Both the position numbers and the translations under genes were made by a program. A DNA stretch of 57,661 nt, taken from assembly GCA_003131585.1 (NCBI GenBank), contig PKVW01000054.1, positions 1 through 57,661 on the forward strand, read 5' to 3'. Under the pieces are notes generated by a model. The model searched no databases, was not told the DNA's origin, and was given only the letters and a program-made list of their open reading frames with translations. The stretch is from Acidobacteriaceae bacterium. Its GTDB lineage: Bacteria > Acidobacteriota > Terriglobia > Terriglobales > Acidobacteriaceae. Below, piece after piece: positions 27,645-37,012 of this stretch. The number at the start of each line of letters is the position of its first letter. The first letter of the stretch is position 1.

Positions 27645-27710
27645 GTGGAAGAGCGGCGCTTCAGCGCCGCGTAAAGCGTGCACAATCAATGCGGGCTTTC
27701 AGCTCCGATG
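27645..27710 (+). repeat. REP-like double palindrome, copy C
   Basis: First palindrome GGCGCTTCAGCGCC within a 33-base stretch identical to copy B; the second half is GCGGGCTTTCAGCTCCG. Sequence similarity to copy B continues past the second half-site. Confidence 0.85.
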
Positions 27711-27951
27711 GTCGCATTTTGTGTAGGCAACGAATTTTTCCGCAGCCTGCTCCAGTCGGCAAGCGTGGCGCGGCCGCCCTCGCCCGCGACCCGCTAACGC
27801 CACTGCATTTCTAGAATCGTTTTCATTCCGAACTGGGCGCCAAGCCCGGTGAGAGCCTGCCTGAGCGGAGTCGAAGGGAAACTGCTCTTGGGGCTGGCGC
27901 ACCTTGCCCTCTCCTACTCCGGACACTTCTCCCTGGTCCAGCTCCACGCAC

Positions 27952-28152
27952 TCACTTCCAAAGGGGTGCCCTGCATGCAATAATCGATCCCCCCGTTGTC
28001 CCTGTCACCGATACGCCCAAACCTTTGCCCAGCGTAGGCAGCGACTTTCCATGTAAGCTGTATTCCTTCCCCTGCGCAGTGAGGATGATGCAACCCGCCT
28101 CGACGCCTTTCTTGATGCAGCCCAGCACTGTTATCTCCGTCTTTTCAGCCAT
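27952..28152 (-). CDS. Small OB-fold-like conserved protein
   Basis: A 66-residue protein beginning MAEKTEITVLGCIKKGVEAG. Alternating beta-strand segments (EITVLGCI, CIILTAQGKEYSLHG, GLGVSVTGTTGG) suggest a small OB-like barrel similar to the short DUF5818-type proteins, but I cannot assign a family with certainty. There are three cysteines. AGGAG lies about nine bases upstream of the ATG, so the start is well supported despite the small size. Function unknown. Confidence 0.7.
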   Translation of the reverse strand: MAEKTEITVLGCIKKGVEAGCIILTAQGKEYSLHGKSLPTLGKGLGVSVTGTTGGSIIACRAPLWK

Positions 28153-28688
28153 CTGTCGACTCTCCTCTCACGTAGCTCCATTAAGCGTCATTCTAGGCGA
28201 ACCATATGCCAGCTCGCGATCTGACGCAGTGTCGTCGAACGACAAAGTGCGGGAATACTATGAACTGTGGTGGGCAGTGTCAACAGGAAGCAGAGTTTGT
28301 TACGAAAAACGGAAACAGGCCGCCGACGACCAGTCTCAAACCGTTGAGGCGGCGCGCTTTGATACTGTCGCCTAGTGACGACGGAGAAGCGGGACCGGCG
28401 TTGTTCTTGTTACGAAAACGGAACAGGTCCGGTCATAAGCTGCTTGCTCAGTCCGGGTTCGCCTCCCCCTCCCGCTCCCTGGGATGGAATCACTAGATGT
28501 GGGAAGGGTAGTCGTCCCTGAAGCTGACGGCACAATTTAGAGTCGCTTTGAAAGGTCGCGGCTTTCAGACGCGCCGTAACCAGCGCCAAATCCACGCGGC
28601 TTCAGCCGCCGAGGTGAACGGTCGACGTTCCCGCACAAGACGGATGGCAAAGGCAAGACTGAGAACCGAGAACGGAGAGCTGGTTCCT
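28153..28688. other. 536-base gap upstream of the small OB-like gene and downstream of guaA
   Basis: No gene recognised. It contains a direct repeat of TTGTTACGAAAA-CGGAA-CAGG type (28294-28318 and 28408-28430) and REP-like copy E (28548-28610). A non-coding RNA is possible, but no family was recognised. Confidence 0.55.
28548..28610 (+). repeat. REP-like double palindrome, copy E
   Basis: TTGAAAGGTCGCGGCTTTCAG, a degenerate half-site, then GCGGCTTCAGCCGC at 28596-28609. It is closest to copy D. Confidence 0.7.
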
Positions 28689-30266
28689 CTACTCCCATTC
28701 AATCGTCCCCGGAGGCTTGGATGTAATGTCATACACCACGCGATTCACGCCCTTCACTTCATTCACAATCCTCGTCGAGATGGTCTTCAGCACTTCGTGC
28801 GGCAGCTCAACCCAGTCGGCGGTCATGCCGTCTTCCGAGCTCACCGCCCGGATCGCGCATGTGTAAGCATACGTCCGCATATCGCCCATCACGCCCACCG
28901 ACATCACCGGCAGCAGCACGGCGAACGACTGCCAAACTTTGGTGTACAGCCCGGCATTCTTGATCTCGGTGACCACAATGTCATCGCACTCGCGCAGCAC
29001 CGCCAATCGCTCCGGCGTGACTTCCCCCAGCACGCGCACCGCAAGACCGGGACCAGGGAAGGGCTGCCGCTGCAAAATTTCTTCCGGCATGCCCAGATCG
29101 CGGCCAATCTTGCGGACTTCGTCCTTGAACAAATCTTTCAGCGGCTCGATCAGCTTCAGCTTCATTTTTTCCGGTAGCCCGCCGACGTTGTGATGCGACT
29201 TGATCACCTGCGACGGACCTCGCACCGAGCGCGATTCGATCACGTCGGGATAAAGCGTTCCTTGCACCAGATACTCGACGCTTCCCTCTTCCTTTTCGAT
29301 CCGGCGAGCTTCGTCTTCAAACACAGCGATGAACTCTTTGCCGATGATCTTGCGCTTGGTCTCGGGATCGCTCACCCCCCTGAGCTTGCCCAAAAAGCGC
29401 TCTGCGGCGTCGACCGCATCGAGGCGCAGCCCCAGCTTGTCGCGCAGCGTCTGCTGCACTTTCTCGAATTCGTTCTTGCGCAGTACGCCGTTGTCCACGA
29501 AGATGCAGGTCAGCCGAGGCTTGCCGCTCCCATCGCGCAAGGCGCGATCGACGAGCACCGCCGCGACCGAAGAATCCACGCCGCCCGAAAGCGCGCAGAT
29601 CGCGCGGCCGCCGCCCACTTGCCGCTTCACCTGCTCCACCGTGGAGTCAATAAAGTGCTGCGGCGTCCACAACGGCTTCGCGCCACAGATATTAAAGACA
29701 AAGTTGCGCAAAATCTCCGTGCCGTTCCGCGTGTGGTGAACTTCAGGATGGAACTGCACCGCAAACCACTTCTTCGCGACGTTCTGGATTCCAGCCACCG
29801 CATGCGACGTTTTCGCCGTCAACTCAAAACCTGGGGGCAGTTCGAGCGCTTCGTCTCCGTGCGACATCCAGACCGCCTGCCGCTTCTCGAGCCCCCGAAA
29901 CAGCGGCGACTCCGCGACAATGTCGATTTCCGCGTGGCCGTACTCGCGCTTCTCCGCCGGCCGCACCTTGCCGCCGAGCGTGTGCACCATGAACTGCAGT
30001 CCGTAACAGATTCCAAGCACCGGCAGTCCCAGCTCGAAGACGCCCGGGTCGGCCGGCGGCGCATCTTTGTCGTAGACCGACCACGGCGCTCCCGAGAGCA
30101 CAATGCCCACGGGCGCGCAGCTCTTGACTTCATCAAGCGAGGCCGTGCAGGGCAGCACGACGGAAAAAACATTCTGTTCGCGAATGCGGCGCGCGATGAG
30201 CTGCGTGTACTGCGCGCCAAAGTCGAGGATGACGATGGATTGACTGAGCTTGGATTGGACTTCCAC
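28689..30266 (-). CDS. guaA: GMP synthase (glutamine-hydrolysing)
   Basis: Converts XMP to GMP using glutamine and ATP. The N-terminal class I glutamine amidotransferase has the nucleophile in PVLGICYGLQF and the His/Glu pair in VQFHPEVHHT. The ATP-pyrophosphatase P-loop is ALSGGVDSSVAAVLV, and the dimerisation domain ends YDITSKPPGTIEWE, as in the family. GTG 30266 gives 525 residues, the usual size, with the chain entering QSIVILDFGAQYTQLIARRIRE. An upstream in-frame TTG at 30317 would add 17 residues and is less likely. It lies about 110 bases downstream of leuS on the same strand. Confidence 0.97.
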   Translation of the reverse strand: MEVQSKLSQSIVILDFGAQYTQLIARRIREQNVFSVVLPCTASLDEVKSCAPVGIVLSGAPWSVYDKDAPPADPGVFELGLPVLGICYGLQFMVHTLGGKVRPAEKREYGHAEIDIVAESPLFRGLEKRQAVWMSHGDEALELPPGFELTAKTSHAVAGIQNVAKKWFAVQFHPEVHHTRNGTEILRNFVFNICGAKPLWTPQHFIDSTVEQVKRQVGGGRAICALSGGVDSSVAAVLVDRALRDGSGKPRLTCIFVDNGVLRKNEFEKVQQTLRDKLGLRLDAVDAAERFLGKLRGVSDPETKRKIIGKEFIAVFEDEARRIEKEEGSVEYLVQGTLYPDVIESRSVRGPSQVIKSHHNVGGLPEKMKLKLIEPLKDLFKDEVRKIGRDLGMPEEILQRQPFPGPGLAVRVLGEVTPERLAVLRECDDIVVTEIKNAGLYTKVWQSFAVLLPVMSVGVMGDMRTYAYTCAIRAVSSEDGMTADWVELPHEVLKTISTRIVNEVKGVNRVVYDITSKPPGTIEWE

Positions 30267-30376
30267 GGATGAGTGTCTCAGATTCGATTGGAAAGTGTAA
30301 AGTTTGCGATTGGCCAATTGCAGCGCTTCGCGAAACCGCCGCTCGGGAGCGAGGCAGAATACGGTTACGCGAAAGC

Positions 30377-33016
30377 TTATCGCACGACCAGATTGACCAG
30401 CTTGCCGGTAACGAAGATTTTCTTCACGATCTGCTTGCCGGCGATGGCGGACTGCACTTTTTCGTCGGCGAGAGCGCGTTCCAAGACAACGTTCTCCGGA
30501 GCGTCTGCGGAAACAACTATGCGGCTGCGCAGCTTGCCATTGATCTGCACCGGGATTTCAAACTCTTCTTCTTTCGCGAGTACGGCGTCGTACTTGGGCC
30601 AGGGAGCCTTGAGCAGATTTCCCTTTTCGCCGAGCATCTCCCAGAGTTCGTGAGAGAGATAGGGAGCGAAGGGAGCGAGCAGGAGGACCAGACTGCGTTG
30701 CACTTCGGCGAGTAACGCAGCGGGCAAGAACGACTTCTCGGATTCGGTTTGGAAAGCGGCGGAGTCGAATGCATCAGGCTGGAAAGCTGCGCCGGCACTA
30801 TAGAGTGCGTTGACCAGTTCCATGATGGCGGAGATGCAGGTGTTGAAGTGCCAGCGGCCCTGGAAGTCGTCAGTGACGCGCTTGATGGTTTGGTGCAGCT
30901 TGCGCTGGATAGCGCGCGCTTGTGGCGGCAAATCCGCGGGAACAGGTTTGCTCCAATCGGGATCATCGGGTTTCGCGTTTCGTACCACGAAGCGATACAC
31001 GCGGCCCAAAAACTTCCGAATGCCTTCGATGCCGGAGTCCTGCCAGTCGAGGTCGCGGTCGGGCGGGGCGGCGAACAGGCTGTAGAGGCGGGCGGCATCG
31101 GCGCCGTAGCGCGCGATCATCTCATCGGGGGAGACTACGTTGCCCAGGCTCTTCGACATTTTTGCGCCGTCTTTGATCACCATGCCTTGCGTGAAAAGGC
31201 GCTCGACCGGTTCGTCGTTGCCGATGAGGCCGAGGTCGCGCATGAACTTGGTCCAGAAGCGCGAGTAGATGAGATGCAAGATGGCGTGCTCGACGCCGCC
31301 GATGTACTGGTCAATGGGGAACCAATACTGCGCGGTCTTCGAGTCGAACGGAGCGCGGTCGTTGCGCGCGTCGGTATAGCGGTAGAAATACCAGGAGGAA
31401 TCGACGAACGTATCCATGGTATCGGTTTCACGGCGCGCCGGTCCTCCGCACCTGGGGCAAGTCGCGTTGACGAATTCCGGCAATTTGCCCAGCGGCGATC
31501 CACCGGCGAGCGTGATCTCGACGTTCTCCGGCAAAAGCACGGGCAAATCTTTTTCCGGGACGGGGACGATGCCGTCCTTCTCGCAATAAAGCATGGGGAT
31601 GGGCGTGCCCCAGTAGCGCTGGCGCGAGATTCCCCAATCTTTCAGGCGATAGGTAGTGGTGGCTTTTCCAAAGCCGCGCTTCTCCGCCTCGGCGGTCATT
31701 TTCTTAATCGCATCGGCGCACTCCAGGCCGCTGTAGGAGTCCGAGTTGATCAGCGAGCCTTCGTGTCCGATAAATGGAAGCGGCGGCTCGGCGATGGTTT
31801 CCTCCGGGTCGCTCGCGAGCGGAAGAATCACGAGGCGGATCTCGAGCTTGTATTTTTTGGCGAAGTCGTAATCGCGCTCATCGTGCGCGGGCACGCTCAT
31901 GATTGCGCCGGTGCCGTAGTCCATGAGGATGTAGTTGGCGACCCAGACAGGCACCTTTTCGCCGTTGAAGGGATTGATAGCGTAGCGGCCAGTCGGGACG
32001 CCATGCTTTTCGATTTCGCCGATGTCGCCCACTTCCTTGGCTTTGCGCTGCTCGGCGATGAGTTGATCGACCTTGGCGCGCAGATCGGGCTTGTTAGCGG
32101 CGAGATCGGCGACGATAGGGTGTTGGGGAGCGAGTTGTACCGAAGTCGCGCCGAAGATGGTATCGACGCGAGTGGTGAAGACACTGATGGTCGCCCCCGC
32201 GGGTCCAAACCCGCTATGAGGTTGTGAGTAGTCGAGCTTGAAATCGACAAGCGTGCCTTCGCTGCGGCCGATCCAGTTGCGCTGCATGGTGCGGACTTTT
32301 TCGGGCCAGCCGCCGAGCTTGTCGAGGTCGCGCAACAATTCGTCGGCGTAGTTTGTGATGCGCAAAAACCACTGCTCGAGCTCGCGCTGCTCGACGGGCG
32401 TATCTTCGTGGCGCCAGCAGCAGCCGTCCACGACCTGCTCGTTGGCGAGCACTGTCGCGCACTTCGGACACCAGTTGACTTTGCTTTTCTTGCGATAGGC
32501 CAAGCCCTTCTCGTAGAACTTGAGAAAGAACCACTGATTCCAGCGGTAATAGTCGGGCAGGCAGGTGGTGACTTCGCGGGACCAGTCGTAGGCGAAGCCG
32601 AGGCGATTCATCTGCGCCTTCATTTTGGCGATGTTGCCGAGCGTCCACTGGCGCGGCGGAGTGTTGTTCTGGATGGCGGCGTTTTCCGCGGGCAGGCCGA
32701 AGGAATCCCAGCCCATGGGATGAAGGACGTTATAGCCGTTCATCCACATATAGCGGGTGAGGGCGTCGCCGATGGAGTAGTTCCGCACGTGTCCCATGTG
32801 CAGCGCGCCCGAGGGATAGGGCAGCATTTCGAGGACGTAGTATTTCTTCTTGGCCGAGCCGGGATCGGCGGCGTAGAGCTGGGGATCGCTTTGCCAGCGG
32901 TTGAACCACTTGGTTTCCACGCGCTGGCAGTCGTAGCGGTCGTCGCTGGGATGGTCGGCGTGCTGCGTCGCGCCAGCGATTATTGTTTCTTGCTGCATTT
33001 TGTCTTGCTGCGGCAT
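30377..33016 (-). CDS. leuS: Leucine-tRNA ligase
   Basis: An 879-residue class Ia aminoacyl-tRNA synthetase that charges tRNA-Leu. The HIGH motif appears as HMGH (residues 73-76, in [14 protein letters not shown]) and KMSKS is in [13 protein letters not shown]. The CP1 editing domain includes the [11 protein letters not shown] and [15 protein letters not shown] signatures. A zinc-ribbon in [15 protein letters not shown] and another pair in [14 protein letters not shown] are visible. The C-terminal anticodon-binding and LeuS-specific domains are intact, ending GKLVNLVVR. Typical length. Confidence 0.98.
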   Translation of the reverse strand: MPQQDKMQQETIIAGATQHADHPSDDRYDCQRVETKWFNRWQSDPQLYAADPGSAKKKYYVLEMLPYPSGALHMGHVRNYSIGDALTRYMWMNGYNVLHPMGWDSFGLPAENAAIQNNTPPRQWTLGNIAKMKAQMNRLGFAYDWSREVTTCLPDYYRWNQWFFLKFYEKGLAYRKKSKVNWCPKCATVLANEQVVDGCCWRHEDTPVEQRELEQWFLRITNYADELLRDLDKLGGWPEKVRTMQRNWIGRSEGTLVDFKLDYSQPHSGFGPAGATISVFTTRVDTIFGATSVQLAPQHPIVADLAANKPDLRAKVDQLIAEQRKAKEVGDIGEIEKHGVPTGRYAINPFNGEKVPVWVANYILMDYGTGAIMSVPAHDERDYDFAKKYKLEIRLVILPLASDPEETIAEPPLPFIGHEGSLINSDSYSGLECADAIKKMTAEAEKRGFGKATTTYRLKDWGISRQRYWGTPIPMLYCEKDGIVPVPEKDLPVLLPENVEITLAGGSPLGKLPEFVNATCPRCGGPARRETDTMDTFVDSSWYFYRYTDARNDRAPFDSKTAQYWFPIDQYIGGVEHAILHLIYSRFWTKFMRDLGLIGNDEPVERLFTQGMVIKDGAKMSKSLGNVVSPDEMIARYGADAARLYSLFAAPPDRDLDWQDSGIEGIRKFLGRVYRFVVRNAKPDDPDWSKPVPADLPPQARAIQRKLHQTIKRVTDDFQGRWHFNTCISAIMELVNALYSAGAAFQPDAFDSAAFQTESEKSFLPAALLAEVQRSLVLLLAPFAPYLSHELWEMLGEKGNLLKAPWPKYDAVLAKEEEFEIPVQINGKLRSRIVVSADAPENVVLERALADEKVQSAIAGKQIVKKIFVTGKLVNLVVR

Positions 33017-33248
33017 AAGGGGGTTAGAGCGACTTGTGAGTAAACCTTAGATTTTACAATGAGGCACGGGAGGATTGGGAAGATTGGTGTGCGGTGGTGT
33101 CTTGGAACACCTTAACCACAGAGAGCACAGTGCGACGAAGGAGTGGATGCAGAAAGGCGACAGTGATTTGCGGGTGCTGTTTGCGGTGCACGAGCGGGCA
33201 AAGGTAAACTTGATGGGCCCGCTGCAATAGGTGCGGCGAGGAAAGCTG
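33017..33248. other. Gap between divergent leuS and aroF
   Basis: About 300 bases in total to the aroF start. Apart from the hairpin element at 33249, only a short hairpin GGTGT/ACACC near 33093-33108 and GC-poor sequence around 33045-33058 are visible. Promoters for both divergent genes should lie here, but no clear boxes were found. Confidence 0.5.
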
Positions 33249-33295
33249 GTCGAGCTTTCGCTCGACTGGACAGCCGAGGACGGCTGTCCCCACAT
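33249..33295 (+). repeat. Double-hairpin CCCCACAT element, copy 3
   Basis: Hairpins GTCGAGCTTTCGCTCGAC and ACAGCCGAGGACGGCTGT, then CCCCACAT. The element ends about 21 bases before the DAHP synthase start. Confidence 0.8.
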
Positions 33296-33316
33296 GATTC
33301 GTGCCAGGGTGAACAT

Positions 33317-34387
33317 ATGTTAGTGGTCATGAAGGCGCACGCTACGGAAGAGCAGGTGCGCTCGGTTTGCGAGAAGATCGAGAAGCTGGGTTACCGCGCG
33401 CATGCCATGCCGGGCGCGCAGCGCACCGCCATCGGCATCACCGGGAACAAGGGCGAAGTCGAACAGGGCACTCTGGAAGAAATGCCGGGCGTGCAGGAAG
33501 TCATTAAGGTCTCGAAGCCCTACAAGCTGGTGAGCCGCGATCTTAAAGAAGAGAACACGGTGATTCGTTTTCCGGGCACCGCGGCGACCATCGGCGGGCA
33601 AGGCCTGGCGATCGTCGCCGGACCGTGCGCCATCGAGAGCCGCGAGCAGGCGTTTGCCGTGGCCGAGCGCGTGCATCGCGCCGGAGCGCAGTTCTTTCGC
33701 GGCGGCGCGTACAAGCCGCGCACGTCTCCTTACTCTTTTCAGGGACTGGGAGAGGAAGGGCTGCGGATCATGGCGGAAATCCGGCAGCAGTATGGAATGA
33801 AGATTATTACGGAAGCGATCGACAACGAATCCCTCGATCTGGTGGAAGAGTATGCGGACGTGATCCAGATTGGGGCGCGGAACATGCAGAACTTTTCGTT
33901 GCTGAAGCGCGCCGGGCGGGCGAAGAAGCCGGTCCTGCTGAAGCGCGGCATGGCGGCCACGCTGGAAGAATTTCTGATGGCCGCGGAATATATTTTGAGC
34001 GAGGGCAATTACAACGTGGCGCTGTGCGAGCGCGGCGTGCGGACCTTTGCCGACCACACCCGCAACACGCTCGACCTGAGCGTGGTCCCGGCGGTGCAGC
34101 GGCTGAGCCATCTGCCGATTCTCGTCGACCCCAGCCACGGCACGGGCAAACGCAACAAAGTGACGCCGCTGTCGCGCGCGTCGGTGGCTGTGGGCGCGGA
34201 TGGATTGATGGTGGAAGTACACAATCAACCGGACCAGGCCATGTCGGATGGTCCGCAGTCGCTTTTCCCCGATCAGTTCGACGATCTGATGACCCAGGTG
34301 CGTCAGATCGCCGCGGTGGTGGGGCGGACCGTGCCAGGGATTGGGGTGAGTGAGACGATAGACGCAACTCCCGCCTCGAAGTGGTAG
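33317..34387 (+). CDS. aroF: 3-deoxy-7-phosphoheptulonate synthase, type Ib (AroF/AroA-beta)
   Basis: A 356-residue first enzyme of the shikimate pathway, condensing PEP with erythrose-4-phosphate. Residues 1-70 form the N-terminal ferredoxin-like regulatory domain. The catalytic barrel has [61 protein letters not shown] and [14 protein letters not shown], which contain the metal and phosphate ligands. The enzyme supplies chorismate, the MqnA substrate. The start has no strong ribosome site; a hairpin repeat lies directly upstream. Confidence 0.95.
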   Translation: MLVVMKAHATEEQVRSVCEKIEKLGYRAHAMPGAQRTAIGITGNKGEVEQGTLEEMPGVQEVIKVSKPYKLVSRDLKEENTVIRFPGTAATIGGQGLAIVAGPCAIESREQAFAVAERVHRAGAQFFRGGAYKPRTSPYSFQGLGEEGLRIMAEIRQQYGMKIITEAIDNESLDLVEEYADVIQIGARNMQNFSLLKRAGRAKKPVLLKRGMAATLEEFLMAAEYILSEGNYNVALCERGVRTFADHTRNTLDLSVVPAVQRLSHLPILVDPSHGTGKRNKVTPLSRASVAVGADGLMVEVHNQPDQAMSDGPQSLFPDQFDDLMTQVRQIAAVVGRTVPGIGVSETIDATPASKW

Positions 34388-34596
34388 CGGAGGCACGGCC
34401 CCCGCAAATTCAACGAATGGCGTTTCTAAATGAACCGTGAAGCGGATTCGCCTAACATAGCTTGAGCTTGGCATGATGTATCCCGCGCATTCATACCACC
34501 GAGCGCATGGTTTTGCCCGAACTTTCTCCTCGATGATCTTGCCACGATAGTCCTGTCTTCGTTACTCTTGCTCCTTCTAGAGAAGCCACCTTCATC

Positions 34597-35790
34597 GTGC
34601 GAAAACTCTTCTTCATCATTATCTTGATTCCGCTGCTGAGCGCGCTTGGGTGGTGGTATTTCCGCGAGCAGGCGTTGCCGGATTACGGGCCGGCTTATCG
34701 GGAATATGCATACGTCACCAATGGCAAGAGCAACACCGTCAGCGTGATCGATCTCCGAACATTTGAGCCGGCGAAGACCATCGCTGTGGGCATATCGCCG
34801 ACCGGAATCGCGGCCAACGGCAAGAAGAACGAAATCTACGTGGTCAACACTGGGTCGAACAACGTTAGCGTGATCGACGCCGAGAAGAACGCCGTGGTGG
34901 CCACGATCGGGGTTCACGGCAAGCCCTACTTCATCGACGTTTCGGCAGACGGCAGGCGCGCTTATGTGGCAAACTCGGGGTCGGCCAATGTTTCGGTGAT
35001 CGATGTGGAGAAGCGCGAGGTTGTGGGCAATGTGCGGGTGGGCTCTACGCCGGGACTGGCGCGGGTTTCGCCGGACGGCGCGACGGTAGTGGTGTCGAAT
35101 CGCGGCGACAACACGGTCTCTCTGATTGACGCGAAGCTGCTGCGGGTGCGGGCCACCTTGCCGGTCTGCCAGCAGCCGGAGGACATCGCCATCCTTCCGG
35201 ATTCGAGCAAAGCGTTTGTGGCATGTTCCGGCTCGTCGCAGGTGGCGTCCATTGCGCTGGCAGCGGGCACGGGAAACGGCAGCGACGTGACCGGCGACCG
35301 GGTGCTGGCGCTGCTGGATGTGGGGCGGACGCCGGTGAGTCTGGCGCTGAAGCCCGATGGCGGCGAACTGATCGTGTGCGATTTCGATTCCGACAGCATT
35401 TCGATCGTTGAGACGGGGAACAATGAGGTCAGCAGCAGCGCGCTGATCGGGCAGCATCCGACGCACGGGGTGGTCACGCGAGATAACTCGCGGCTGTATG
35501 CCAGCAACTTCGGCTCGGACAGTGTTGCCGTCTATGACATCGATCTGGGCCGGAGAATTGCAACCATGACGGTGGGGAGCCGTCCCGATGGTCTGGCGCT
35601 ATCCCAGGACCAGAACTATCTTCTGGTGCTGGACACACAGGCGGGCGATGTCACGGTGATCCAGAAGCGCACGCCGCGAAAGCTGGAACCGACGGAGTAT
35701 TCGCTTCTAACGATGATTCCCGTGGGCGTGCAGCCGAATGGGATCGTGGTGAAGGCGTTTATGGCGAGCAAGCCGGCAGCGACGAAATAA
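34597..35790 (+). CDS. YVTN/YncE-type beta-propeller protein
   Basis: A 397-residue protein with an N-terminal signal anchor (KLFFIIILIPLLSALGWWYF). The rest is made of about seven 42-residue YVTN-like blades, e.g. REYAYVTNGKSNTVSVIDL, NEIYVVNTGSNNVSVIDA, RRAYVANSGSANVSVIDV and GATVVVSNRGDNTVSLIDA. Such propellers often act as protein-interaction or surface modules. It starts with GTG 34597 (MRKLFF), and a weak AGAGAAG lies upstream. No partner gene is nearby. Function unknown. Confidence 0.88.
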   Translation: MRKLFFIIILIPLLSALGWWYFREQALPDYGPAYREYAYVTNGKSNTVSVIDLRTFEPAKTIAVGISPTGIAANGKKNEIYVVNTGSNNVSVIDAEKNAVVATIGVHGKPYFIDVSADGRRAYVANSGSANVSVIDVEKREVVGNVRVGSTPGLARVSPDGATVVVSNRGDNTVSLIDAKLLRVRATLPVCQQPEDIAILPDSSKAFVACSGSSQVASIALAAGTGNGSDVTGDRVLALLDVGRTPVSLALKPDGGELIVCDFDSDSISIVETGNNEVSSSALIGQHPTHGVVTRDNSRLYASNFGSDSVAVYDIDLGRRIATMTVGSRPDGLALSQDQNYLLVLDTQAGDVTVIQKRTPRKLEPTEYSLLTMIPVGVQPNGIVVKAFMASKPAATK

Positions 35791-35806
35791 GGGCGGCGGC
35801 ATCGTG

Positions 35807-35834
35807 ACGGAGAACGAGACACGGAGAACGAGAC
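35807..35834 (+). repeat. Perfect 14-bp tandem duplication
   Basis: ACGGAGAACGAGAC occurs twice in direct succession, in the gap between the convergent propeller and bacilliredoxin genes. Confidence 0.9.
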
Positions 35835-35850
35835 GTTGCAAGCGGCGCCT

Positions 35851-36285
35851 CTACAATGCCGGTACTGGCTTGGCGCAGAATTTGTCTAACGCCGCTTTCA
35901 GGTCGGCGGCAATGGCTGGGGCTTCGCGCGATTCAATATCGCGGCGGGGCATCATGTAGACGAGCTGGCCGTCGCGCAGAATGGCGATTGAGGGCGACGA
36001 CGGCGGTTGTCCCCCGAAATAGCCGCGGGCGCGTTCGGTGGCTTCCGTGTCTTGACCGGCAAATACCGAGAACGCTTTGTCGGGATGGGTGGCATTCTGC
36101 AAAGCCACGCGCACAGCGGGACGCATGCGGCCCGCGGCGCATCCGCAGATCGAGTTCACGACCACCAGAGCCGTACCCGGCTGCCCGTTCAATGCGCGGT
36201 CCACAGCCTCGGGCGTGCGCAGTTCCTCGATACCCAGGCGGGTCAACTCTTCGCGCATGGGGATGACCATAATTTCCGGATACAT
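35851..36285 (-). CDS. BrxA/BrxB family bacilliredoxin
   Basis: A 144-residue thioredoxin-fold protein of the YphP/YqiW family. The active site is CGC (Cys47, Cys49, in NSICGCAAG), as in bacilliredoxins that remove bacillithiol from proteins. The N-terminal YPEIMVIPMREELTRLGI is typical. Whether this organism makes bacillithiol cannot be told from the window. Its start at 36285 leaves about 250 bases to the next gene on the plus strand. Confidence 0.92.
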   Translation of the reverse strand: MYPEIMVIPMREELTRLGIEELRTPEAVDRALNGQPGTALVVVNSICGCAAGRMRPAVRVALQNATHPDKAFSVFAGQDTEATERARGYFGGQPPSSPSIAILRDGQLVYMMPRRDIESREAPAIAADLKAALDKFCAKPVPAL

Positions 36286-36532
36286 TGGCGTGTGTTCCTT
36301 CGGTTCTCCGGATCAGGTTAAGAAAACCGGTATCTTGATTGTAGCTCAGAACTGGCGAGCAATCCCGCAGAGTGTGGGAGCGCACGGGATTCGGCTGGGG
36401 GCAACCTGCCGGCGGGTTCCGGCAACAAATCAAAAACTGGGGGCAAAATTAAAACTAGCGGCTGGATTCCCGGTGAGGGATCGACATTGCGATAGATTGA
36501 CAGAATTAACACTAGAGGAGGATCATTCGGAG

Positions 36533-36811
36533 ATGGACAGTAAGTCGCGTTTTCTCAGTTCATGTTTCCTGGCCGCCGTGCTGGCGTTTTCCGTATTGGG
36601 CACGGCTTGCGCAAGACACCATTACTACCGGGTCTATGACCCCTACTACAGCGACTACCACGTCTGGAACCACGGCGAAGTGGTCTACTACCAACAGTGG
36701 TCCCGCGAAAACCACCGGGATGCCGACCGTGACTTTCGCAAGCTGCGGCCCGAGGAACAGAAGGAATATTGGACCTGGCGCCACAGTCACGGGGATAACG
36801 ATCGCCACTAG
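36533..36811 (+). CDS. Small exported Tyr/His-rich protein
   Basis: A 92-residue protein with an N-terminal signal (SCFLAAVLAFSVLGTAC). The cysteine in LGTAC may be lipidated, but this is not a canonical lipobox. The mature part is rich in Tyr, His, Trp and Arg (HHYYRVYDPYYSDYHVWNHGEVVYYQQW), with a charged tail (RKLRPEEQKEYWTWRHSHGDNDRH). GAGGAGG at 36515-36521 and GGAG next to the ATG support the start. I do not recognise the family with certainty. It could bind metal ions through its histidines. Confidence 0.75.
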   Translation: MDSKSRFLSSCFLAAVLAFSVLGTACARHHYYRVYDPYYSDYHVWNHGEVVYYQQWSRENHRDADRDFRKLRPEEQKEYWTWRHSHGDNDRH

Positions 36812-37012
36812 CGAGCGCTTCACCGATTAAGCGGGCGGGCGCCCATGTGCTCGACTGCCCGGCTTCATTGAGATCCCGCGACGAAGATCCCGCAACCGCC
36901 TGGTTGCGGGCCGCAATCTCGAATGCGGTCTGCCGATTACCGCTTCGGCTGTCGCTGAACCCATCCGTTTTGTGTTCTAATGCTGCCTTCTTAGCGCATC
37001 CAGGGAGGCTCC

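Larger units (their letters stand above)
27361..27951. other. 591-base non-coding region with three repeat families
   Basis: No credible gene. It holds two tandem copies of a GTCATTCCGA-type unit (27469-27552), a third copy at 27814-27860 and REP-like copy C (27645-27710). Confidence 0.7.

Noticed and set aside
28025-28375. Plus-strand frame across the small OB-like gene
   Set aside because: Antisense to a gene with a good ribosome site and with no domain-like sequence of its own.
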